Source of the DNA: an uncultured Gammaproteobacteria bacterium
GTDB lineage: Bacteria; Pseudomonadota; Gammaproteobacteria; Ga0077536
NCBI GenBank assembly: GCA_903866355.1
Contig: CAIPNE010000587.1
Coordinates: 1-6,888 of the forward strand
DNA length: 6,888 nt
Direction of reading: 5' to 3'
Shown: positions 1 to 5,499 of the stretch, in pieces
Numbering within the stretch: position 1 is the stretch's first letter
Layout of the letters: each line of letters begins with the position of its first letter
The notes under the pieces: model-generated
Seen by the model: the letters and a program-made list of their open reading frames with translations, nothing else
The model's database searches: none
What the model was told of the DNA's origin: nothing
Position numbers and translations under genes: made by a program

Positions 1-124
1 CACCCTAATTGACGCTGCCGGAGTCCCGCACTGGCGCGCATTAGGCAAGTTAACCGCCCTTCGCTCGGGCCTGCGGCAAACCAATCCGTTAGCCATCAGT
101 GCGCCACCTGCCTAGAAGTGACGC

Positions 125-139
125 GCCGTCGCTGACGGC
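125..139. repeat. Perfect short hairpin in intergenic repeat region
   Basis: GCCGTC (125-130) and GACGGC (134-139) form a perfect 6-bp stem around a 3-base loop. No T-run follows on either strand, so it is not a convincing intrinsic terminator. It lies among other short inverted repeats: TAGGCA 42-47 with TGCCTA 109-114, TTAACC 50-55 with GGTTAA 145-150, and TTAGCC 89-94 with GGCTAA 137-142. Some of these pairings exclude each other. The overall look is that of a REP-like or other intergenic repeat element. That class assignment is inference. Confidence 0.5.
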
Positions 140-164
140 TAAAGGGTTAATCAATCGAGTCTGA

Positions 165-188
165 CCCCTTTGGTTTCCCCTTTGGTTT
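165..188. repeat. Perfect 12-bp tandem duplication next to the hlyD-like stop
   Basis: CCCCTTTGGTTT occurs twice head to tail (165-176 and 177-188), and the last base of the second copy is the first plus-strand base of the stop codon of the adaptor gene (188-190). The preceding bases (about 150-170, including GAGTCTGACCCC) resemble a motif I remember as recurring in intergenic repeats of many Proteobacteria, sometimes near REP-associated transposase genes. I could not verify that memory here. No transposase is visible in the window. Confidence 0.6.
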
Positions 189-1351
189 CAGCGCTCGTGC
201 AGCGCGCCATCGAACACTTTGTAAACGGGCTTGGCCAGATATTCCAACACCGAGCGGCGGCCGGTGCGAATGTCGACGGTGGCGGTCATGCCGGGCTTCA
301 GCGCCACGTTGGCGAGTTTGAGGTTGGGATGGTTTTTGGCGCGCTCGGCGTCTAGCTGCACTTGGGCGCGGTAGTAGCTGGTGGACTGGCCATCGGCCGC
401 CTGCTCCGCCAGCGTATCAGCGCTGAGGTAGGTGAGCCGGCCTTCCAGACTGCCGTAAGTGGAATAATCAAAAGCATCGAGCTTAATGGTGACCGGCAGG
501 TCAAGCTTGAGGTTGCCAATATCCACCGGGTTGATTTTCACTTCGAACACCAGCGCACCTTCGGTGGGCGATATTTGCATCAGCTCGTCGCCGGCTCGCA
601 GGACCCCGCCCAACGTGGTGAGCTTGAGATATTTCACCACCCCGGCGATGGGCGCGGTGAGCACTGTATGGCCCAACACGCTTTGCAGTTCGGCCAACTT
701 ATAGCGGGTAGAGGCCAAATCTGCCGCCACCTTGGTGGCCTCGGTGCGAGCTTCCTGCAAATAGGTATTGCGCGTGGCGTTGATCTTGCCCTCAAGTTCC
801 CCCACCTGGCGCCGCGCGCGCAGCACTTCCAGCTGGCTGATGTCGCCCGTCTTGAGCAGCAGCTCATTGATAGCCAGCTCTTCATGCGCCATCCCCAGCA
901 TCTTGTTGAGAATGGCCAGTTCCTCTTGTAAGCCGCGCTTACGCTGCGTGTAGAGCGCGGTTTGGACGGCGACAAATTCTGGATAGTCCTGCAGCGCAGG
1001 ATCAAATTCCAAGGCGCGACCAGTGGCCTCGGCTTGGGTACGGGCGAGTTCGGCGAGGAGGGATGCCTCCTGCGCGCGGCTCTCGTTAAAGCCCGCACTA
1101 GAGCGTTCGCGTTCGAGCATCGCGAGCTCCTGCCCTGCAACCACGCTTTGACCTTCCGTCACCAGCATTTTTTCCAGCACCCCACCATCGGCCGACTGAA
1201 TCACCTGAGTGCGCGCACTGGGGATAATTTGACCTTGCGCGCGCACCGTTTGCTCAATGTCGAAGAACGCCGCCCACAACCCAAAAGCGACAAACGCCAG
1301 CGCTAACAGCAGCATCATGGAGATGGCCCCATGCTCGGTACGCGGCTTCAT
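188..1351 (-). CDS. HlyD-family periplasmic adaptor (membrane fusion protein) of a type I secretion system
   Basis: This 387-residue protein should bridge the inner-membrane ABC transporter and the outer-membrane TolC-like channel. It has a cytoplasmic tail of about 10 residues, one inner-membrane helix (about 11-29), and a split biotinyl-lipoyl domain (about 48-80 and 229-262, with 'LTAPIAGVVK' at 231-240). Between the lipoyl halves lies a helical coiled-coil hairpin rich in Glu, Leu, Ala and Arg (about 84-225). A beta-barrel region and the characteristic C-terminal HlyD signature 'PGMTATVDIRTGRRSV' (353-368) follow. The ATG at 1351 is chosen because the reading frame upstream lies inside the ABC gene and is not HlyD-like; a GAGG sits 5 bases before this ATG. 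The start overlaps the ABC stop as ATGA, indicating translational coupling. It is the last gene of the operon and no clear intrinsic terminator follows it. Family assignment is firm; the substrate is unknown. Confidence 0.95.
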   Translation of the reverse strand: MKPRTEHGAISMMLLLALAFVAFGLWAAFFDIEQTVRAQGQIIPSARTQVIQSADGGVLEKMLVTEGQSVVAGQELAMLERERSSAGFNESRAQEASLLAELARTQAEATGRALEFDPALQDYPEFVAVQTALYTQRKRGLQEELAILNKMLGMAHEELAINELLLKTGDISQLEVLRARRQVGELEGKINATRNTYLQEARTEATKVAADLASTRYKLAELQSVLGHTVLTAPIAGVVKYLKLTTLGGVLRAGDELMQISPTEGALVFEVKINPVDIGNLKLDLPVTIKLDAFDYSTYGSLEGRLTYLSADTLAEQAADGQSTSYYRAQVQLDAERAKNHPNLKLANVALKPGMTATVDIRTGRRSVLEYLAKPVYKVFDGALHER

Positions 1352-3522
1352 GCCGACCTCGCGGTGTGGGCCGCGGGCGGTGGGTTTTGCAAGGTTTGCA
1401 GCACTTGCGCTTTGGGACCATCGAGCACTATTTGATGATTGGCAATCACGATGAGGCGGTCGACCAGTTCCAGCATCTCGCCCTTGTGGGTGACCAACAC
1501 CAGCGTGTTGGTGGGCAAGATTGCGCGCTTCAAAGCCTGCGTTACCTGTAATTCTAAATTGCGGTCCATCGCGGCGGTGGGTTCGTCTAGCAGCCAAATG
1601 GTGGGCTGGCGCAAAAACGCCCGCGTGAGATTCACCAGCTGGCGCTGGCCGCCCGACAGCCCGGTGCCGCCTTCGGCAATTGGCCGCTGCAGCCCTTTAG
1701 GGTGTGCGGTGATCACCGCTTGCAGCAAGCCGGTCAGCCGGGCCGCCTCCAAAATAGCTTCATCACCGGGATCAAGCTGGCCCAAGATGAGGTTGTCGCG
1801 CAGGGTGCCGGCGAACAACCGACCCTCCTGTTGGACATAGCCCAAATGCTCGGCCAGCACCGGTTTGGACAAATGCCCGAGGTCGATGTCGTCCAGCAAA
1901 ATGCGCCCTTCCTGCGGCTTGTACATGCCCGACAGCAGGCGCAGCAGCGTGGTCTTGCCGGCGCCAATCGGGCCCAGCACGCCAATTTTTTCACCCGGAC
2001 GGATCACCAAACTAGGCAGCGACAGCGCCTTGCTGCCCGCGTAACTCACCACCACCCCATCAAAACGGTATTCGCCGCGCAGCTTCGCCACCACCACCGG
2101 TTGCTCTTGACCGTAGTGATCGTCTTGCAGCGCCCACAGGCGGTCCAGCCCTTGCAGCGCAGCTTTGGCATGCGCCCATTGCACCAGCTGCCCGGGAATC
2201 ATCCCCACCGGGGCCAGCACCCGCCCCGACAAAATAGAACAGGCAATCAGGCCGCCCAAGGTGAGCTCACCCCGGCTGACCAGCAGCGCACCCGCCGCCA
2301 CCATCAGGGTGTACGACACCTGCTGCAAAGCCCCGGCTAAATGCTGGGAATGTTCGCTGATATTGCGGATTTGCAGATCTTGCTCACGCGCATCGTCGGT
2401 AGTACGCATCCATTGCGACAGCATGCGCCAGCCACCCTGCCCCGATTTAATACTCTCCGCGCCTTCGATGGTTTCCACCAACAGGCCTGTTTTCTGGTTG
2501 CTCGCCGCGTTAGATCTGCCCGCAAATATCGCCACCCGGCGCCGGTAATACAGGCCTAAGGTTGCGCACAGCACAAAGAACAGCAACGGGATCGCCGCCA
2601 GCCAGCCGGCAATCAGCCCAATGATGAGCAAGAACAGCAGCGCGAAGGGCGCATCCACCAGCAGGTTGGTGGTGACGCTGGTAAAAAATCCCCGCACCGT
2701 TTCGTAACCGCGTAGCTGTGCTGCCAACCCGCCCACGCTGGGTGGCAGTTGGTCGAGACGAACGGACAAAAAACGCAGATAGACCGCCCGCGCCAGGCGC
2801 TGGTCTACGCGGTCGATGAGTCGCTCAAAGAGGCTGCTGCGCACCCGCTTTGCCGCCAGATCAAAAATTAACGCCAGCAGCACACCCAAGGTCAGCACCA
2901 ACAGCGTTTGCGAGGCCCCGGTGGGAATCACCCGGTCGTAGACCTGCATGCTGTAAAACGAAGTGGCCAGTGCCACCACGTTAATCATCACGCCACCCAG
3001 CACCACTTCGCGCAAAATCTTGCTGTGCGCGAAAATCTCCTCGCGGATGAGCGCAAACACCGGGCTCGCGCTCACCGTATAGGGCCGGCTTACGCGGAAA
3101 GTGGCCACCAGATGGTCCACCAATTCATCATCCGCCCGTTCGCGCCAAGCGCTGGCCGGCGCATCCCACCACTCGCTCACCCATTGGCCCTGCGCGTTCT
3201 TACCGCGCAGCACGCCCCACTGCCCAAGGTGCGTGCCGGACAAAGCGTGGAGCAGCGCAGGAATTTGCGCGGCATCTGGGTGCGTGAGCCAACGTGCGGC
3301 TTGCACCTGCAAGTGGGCAGCCACGGTAGTGAGTTGCCCCACGGCGCTGCTGTCGGCACCGGTAAGCGCGGCTTCTGCGGCCTCTTGCACCGCTAGCCGG
3401 TCAACACTTTCCTGCTGGAGTTGCGCCAACCGCGCCAAGCAAGGCAGCAACGTAGGCGCGCTATCGATGGTCACCCCGGCGGCGGGGCGCCGTGAGGGGT
3501 CTGGGGTGCCAGCAGCGTTCAT
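1348..3522 (-). CDS. Type I secretion ABC transporter (permease/ATPase), LapB/LssB-like
   Basis: This 724-residue half-transporter should dimerise in the inner membrane and drive ATP-dependent export of a protein through the adaptor and channel encoded beside it. An N-terminal domain (about 20-145) resembles a peptidase C39 fold. By eye the catalytic Cys is absent, and Q101 ('GQWGVL') occupies the usual His position, so it is probably a non-cleaving substrate-docking domain as in LapB-type transporters. Membrane helices lie at about 168-190, 204-222, 285-303, 305-324, 397-417 and 421-440. The nucleotide-binding domain has Tyr494 (A-loop), Walker A GPIGAGKT (517-524), Q-loop Gln564, signature LSGGQ (622-626), Walker B 'IWLLDE' (642-647) and switch His679, so it looks catalytically intact. 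The ATG at 3522 overlaps the upstream tolC-like stop by 4 bp. A weak GGGA lies about 9 bases upstream, so coupling probably matters. The longer frame upstream of this ATG lies inside the tolC-like gene and was rejected. Confidence 0.95.
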   Translation of the reverse strand: MNAAGTPDPSRRPAAGVTIDSAPTLLPCLARLAQLQQESVDRLAVQEAAEAALTGADSSAVGQLTTVAAHLQVQAARWLTHPDAAQIPALLHALSGTHLGQWGVLRGKNAQGQWVSEWWDAPASAWRERADDELVDHLVATFRVSRPYTVSASPVFALIREEIFAHSKILREVVLGGVMINVVALATSFYSMQVYDRVIPTGASQTLLVLTLGVLLALIFDLAAKRVRSSLFERLIDRVDQRLARAVYLRFLSVRLDQLPPSVGGLAAQLRGYETVRGFFTSVTTNLLVDAPFALLFLLIIGLIAGWLAAIPLLFFVLCATLGLYYRRRVAIFAGRSNAASNQKTGLLVETIEGAESIKSGQGGWRMLSQWMRTTDDAREQDLQIRNISEHSQHLAGALQQVSYTLMVAAGALLVSRGELTLGGLIACSILSGRVLAPVGMIPGQLVQWAHAKAALQGLDRLWALQDDHYGQEQPVVVAKLRGEYRFDGVVVSYAGSKALSLPSLVIRPGEKIGVLGPIGAGKTTLLRLLSGMYKPQEGRILLDDIDLGHLSKPVLAEHLGYVQQEGRLFAGTLRDNLILGQLDPGDEAILEAARLTGLLQAVITAHPKGLQRPIAEGGTGLSGGQRQLVNLTRAFLRQPTIWLLDEPTAAMDRNLELQVTQALKRAILPTNTLVLVTHKGEMLELVDRLIVIANHQIVLDGPKAQVLQTLQNPPPAAHTARSA

Positions 3523-4862
3523 AGAGTTTTCCCGGTCACGGCGCCAACGCCACTGGTGTAAATGACTAAACGCCAAGTGGCCACGACCTGCGTGGCCTGC
3601 ACCTCCGCTAGCTGGGTTGCGGTCTGCGCCAATTCGCGCGCCGCGTTCATGACGTCCAGCCAAGATTTTCGGCCGGCGAGGAACTGGCGGTCATAGGAAG
3701 TAGACACCTCACCGGCCGCTTGCAAAGAGGTCTTGAGTGCGGTGTAGCGAATGGCGGAAGACACCACCAGCGCCTGATCAGACAACACCTGGTCGCTGAC
3801 TGCGCGTGTTTGCACTTCGATTTCGGCCAACGCCGATTGGTAATTGGCTTGCGCCTCTTCGACGTTAGACAGCGCCGACAACCCCGCGCCAAAGCGGGTA
3901 GATAGGCCCACAAACACGCGGCTCTGCGCACCGGCGTCAGGAAAATTGTGATTACCGAATTGCTCCTCGAAGCGCACATACAGCTCGGGCGAGTAATCGG
4001 CGCGGCGCTCGCCGATGACGGTTTCTTGCTCCTGCGCCTGCGCCCGGGACTTTTGCACGCTGGGGTTAATGGCCAGCGCCCGGTCCAACAGCACTTGCGG
4101 CGTACCGTTAAGGGCGCGTGGCTCGGCCAGTGCGGCGAACAATCCCGGCGCATCGACCGGCCCACCCAGCAACTGCTCTAAATGAGCCAACGCAATCTGC
4201 GCGCGCGCGCGCGCCGCCGTCACTTCCGCAAAAATGAGCTCCAGCCGCGCCACCGCCAGCACCAAATCGGTGTGGGCCGAGGCACCCTGAGCGATGCGCC
4301 GCTCCACTTGCTCGCGCAACCGCACATGGGTGGCCAGACTTTTTTCGTTAGCCAACGTTTGCAGGCTAGCCGACATCCATTCGCCATAAGCCTGCAACAC
4401 CTGCAGGGCCAGTTTGTGGCGCACTTCTTCCAACCCAGCCTCGCTGACGGTCAGCGCGGCCCGGGCCTTGTTGAGCCCCGAACTAAGCCGCCCGCCGGTC
4501 CACAAGGGTTGCTGCAGGCTCAAGGTGGACGATTGAATATCACCCTGATAGAGGCGATCGGTGGGGCTGGCATTTGCCGCCTCCAAGCGCGCCGAAGGGG
4601 TGGGATAAAACTGCCAGCGCGCGCTATCTACCCCGGCCGTGGCCGACGCCACCAGCGCGCGTTGGCTGCGGGTAGCCGGATGCGACACCAAAACCTGCGA
4701 AATAAGATCGTCCAACATTTCGGCCCGCGCCATTGCGGGCAACAACAGCGCCAAGCACCACCCGTAACCCAACACCCAGCGGCGCCACCTCGACGAGGTA
4801 GGCGTGCGCGGCTGACTGGCCGTGCGTTGGGTGGCGTGGGGCCTAACCGTCGGGTCTGTCAT
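3519..4862 (-). CDS. TolC-family outer-membrane channel of the type I secretion system
   Basis: This 447-residue protein should trimerise into the outer-membrane and periplasmic tunnel that completes the secretion path. An unusually long basic N-region (RWRR at 25-28) precedes a hydrophobic core (about 29-43) and a likely signal-peptidase site after AMARA (43-47). TolC-type repeats follow: 'QPLWTGGRLSSGL' (118-130) in the first half, 'YDRQFLAGRKSWLDVMNA' (390-407) in the second, and long alanine/glutamine-rich helices between. Length is normal for the family. ATG at 4862 is the first start after an in-frame TAG; no good Shine-Dalgarno sequence precedes it. A GTG at codon 30 has a GAGGTGG about 9 bases upstream, but using it would remove the positive N-region, so ATG is preferred. 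This is the first gene of the operon. Codons 217-221 are written in a (GC)8 tract. Substrate specificity cannot be inferred. Confidence 0.93.
   Translation of the reverse strand: MTDPTVRPHATQRTASQPRTPTSSRWRRWVLGYGWCLALLLPAMARAEMLDDLISQVLVSHPATRSQRALVASATAGVDSARWQFYPTPSARLEAANASPTDRLYQGDIQSSTLSLQQPLWTGGRLSSGLNKARAALTVSEAGLEEVRHKLALQVLQAYGEWMSASLQTLANEKSLATHVRLREQVERRIAQGASAHTDLVLAVARLELIFAEVTAARARAQIALAHLEQLLGGPVDAPGLFAALAEPRALNGTPQVLLDRALAINPSVQKSRAQAQEQETVIGERRADYSPELYVRFEEQFGNHNFPDAGAQSRVFVGLSTRFGAGLSALSNVEEAQANYQSALAEIEVQTRAVSDQVLSDQALVVSSAIRYTALKTSLQAAGEVSTSYDRQFLAGRKSWLDVMNAARELAQTATQLAEVQATQVVATWRLVIYTSGVGAVTGKTL
4199..4214. repeat. (GC)8 dinucleotide tract inside the tolC-like gene
   Basis: Sixteen bases of perfectly alternating GC encode the Ala-Arg-Ala-Arg-Ala stretch around residues 217-221 of the channel protein. 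Tracts like this can slip during replication and can adopt Z-DNA. Gain or loss of one dinucleotide would frameshift the gene. In this copy the frame is intact. Confidence 0.8.
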
Positions 4863-4920
4863 GCGGGTGGTGCTGATAGTGTTTTTTTTGCGGAGACCGG
4901 CCGCCTAAAAGCGGGTGGTG
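4863..4920. repeat. 10-bp direct repeat and A8 tract in the leader of the secretion operon
   Basis: GCGGGTGGTG occurs at 4863-4872 and again at 4911-4920, that is CACCACCCGC on the coding strand, with one copy directly abutting the start codon of the tolC-like gene. Between them is an uninterrupted run of eight T (4882-4889), read as A8 on the coding strand 20-27 bases before the ATG. No recognisable Shine-Dalgarno sequence lies between the A8 tract and the ATG. Whether these elements regulate expression is unknown. Confidence 0.5.
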
Positions 4921-4967
4921 TGGTGGGGTAGGCCAGTCAAGCTACCAAACGTAGCGTCTATTGGCGG

Positions 4968-5132
4968 CTAAACCTTACCACGGCAACCGCACGGCGCTGG
5001 CGAGCCGTCCGGCTTGCTGCTCAAACCCTTGGCCTTGCCCAGCACGCCGCCTATTTTTTGTAGCGCCCCCCAAAACACCCACCAACCCGCTGGGCAGCCA
5101 AGTCTTGGTTCGCTGTAACAAAAATTTACCAT
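4968..5132 (-). CDS. Possible small ORF of 54 codons, hypothetical peptide upstream of the secretion operon
   Basis: The frame runs from ATG at 5132 to TAG at 4968, on the same strand as the secretion genes and ending 105 bases before the tolC-like start. The predicted peptide has four cysteines (residues 5, 13, 48 and 50). A tryptophan-rich hydrophobic stretch, 'AGWWVFWGALQKIGGVLGK' (15-33), could form an amphipathic or membrane-associated helix, and a Gly/Lys/Pro-rich tail follows. I recognise no family. Against it: no Shine-Dalgarno sequence precedes the ATG, its codons coincide with a large inverted repeat at 5028-5102, and a frame this short can arise by chance in GC-rich DNA. It might be a small membrane peptide, a leader peptide or nothing at all. 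Confidence 0.2.
   Translation of the reverse strand: MVNFCYSEPRLGCPAGWWVFWGALQKIGGVLGKAKGLSSKPDGSPAPCGCRGKV
5028..5102. repeat. Large imperfect inverted repeat in the divergent intergenic region
   Basis: The left arm at 5028-5043 (CTTGGC, CTT, GCCCAGC) pairs with the right arm at 5089-5102 (GCTGGGC, A, GCCAAG). This gives 13 base pairs interrupted only by an unequal 3/1 internal loop, with about 45 bases between the arms. The spacer contains a T6 run (5053-5058) and a C6 run. The structure could form in RNA of either strand. It could be a folded leader, part of a small RNA, or a dispersed repeat. Confidence 0.45.
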
Positions 5133-5268
5133 TGAGGTGATTAATCAGGAAGGCGCCTTGGCGTAGTCACCCGGTGACGCCGCCACGCACCTGCGAGCGC
5201 GTTAGCCGACTGGCCCCCCGCCCATGGCCGGCGCCCAATCTGCGCGTAGACCTCGTGCACTGCCGCCC

Positions 5269-5328
5269 AAAAAACGCCCAGCCCGGCGGCACTCCCCAGC
5301 ACAAGCTGCGGCTGGGCGCGTATTTTTT
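5269..5328. terminator. Bidirectional intrinsic-terminator-like palindrome
   Basis: A perfect 9-bp inverted repeat, CGCCCAGCC (5275-5283) and GGCTGGGCG (5310-5318), is flanked on the left by A6 (5269-5274) and on the right by T6 (5323-5328). RNA from either strand therefore has a GC-rich stem followed by a U-run: immediately on the minus strand, and after four bases on the plus strand. The 26-base spacer holds a smaller CAGC-ACAA-GCTG hairpin (5297-5308), which could stack on the outer stem. No confident gene ends here from either side. It might insulate rep from the divergent secretion operon or end a small transcript. Confidence 0.45.
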
Positions 5329-5402
5329 CTGGTCTTAACGCACTGACCGCCGCGCCGCGTTGCAGGCACTGCGGCCCAGCGCTTTGGGGGTGTGCGGCGT
5401 GC

Positions 5403-5431
5403 GTGACGCTACTGCCTGCCTGCCTTAGAAT
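5403..5431 (+). promoter_or_regulatory. Candidate sigma-70 promoter for rep
   Basis: GTGACG (5403-5408) matches TTGACA at four of six positions. It is followed by a 17-base spacer and TAGAAT (5426-5431), which matches TATAAT at five of six. Transcription would begin near 5438, giving a leader of about 60 bases before the rep ATG at 5500. The match is by eye, and GC-rich Proteobacterial promoters are often weaker or different. Confidence 0.4.
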
Positions 5432-5499
5432 CCTGCTGGCATTACCCACGCTCCGTCGCCCTTGGTGACGCCACCGCCTTTCACTGCTCACGGCTACCC

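Larger units (their letters stand above)
4863..5499. other. 637-bp divergent intergenic region between the secretion operon and rep
   Basis: This gap separates two divergent transcription units and must contain both promoters. The rep side has a fair sigma-70 candidate at 5403-5431; the operon side has no convincing promoter. It also contains the possible 54-codon ORF, the inverted repeat at 5028-5102 and the A6/T6-flanked palindrome. The heptamer GCCCAGC or its complement occurs five times (5037, 5089, 5276, 5311, 5374). No tRNA, rRNA, CRISPR or insertion-sequence signal was seen. A 116-codon minus-strand frame at 5141-5491 is judged non-coding. Confidence 0.6.

Noticed and set aside
40..95. 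Integron attC-like site (GTTAGCC at 88-94 with a GC-rich hairpin to its left)
   Set aside because: The required complementary partner (GGCTAAC) is absent on the left, the core does not fit GTTRRRY, and no integrase or cassette structure is visible.
1352..1597. N-terminal extension of the adaptor by 82 codons
   Set aside because: The extension lies wholly inside the ABC gene, is not HlyD-like, and the internal ATG has a good GAGG spacing and starts just before the membrane helix.
1702..2340. 212-codon plus-strand frame opposite the ABC transporter
   Set aside because: It is antisense to the conserved nucleotide-binding domain and its Gln/His/Arg-rich product has no domain; it is a shadow.
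4182..4931. 249-codon plus-strand frame opposite the tolC-like gene
   Set aside because: It lies antisense to a clearly real TolC-family gene and its Arg/Gln/His/Gly-rich composition is that of a shadow frame.
4935..4940. TTGACT on the minus strand as a -35 box for the secretion operon
   Set aside because: No acceptable -10 hexamer lies 16-18 bases downstream; the next sequence is C-rich and promoter assignment would be a guess.
5099..5160. GAGGTG on the plus strand at about 5134-5139 as a ribosome binding site
   Set aside because: No start codon with a meaningful frame follows; the downstream frame ends at TAG within about 25 bases.
5141..5491. 116-codon minus-strand frame opening with GTG next to the rep start
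   Set aside because: Its product is Arg/Ala-rich with no recognisable domain, it starts with GTG only 9 bases from the rep ATG, it overlaps the rep promoter candidate, and it runs through the terminator-like palindrome. This is typical of chance frames in GC-rich DNA.
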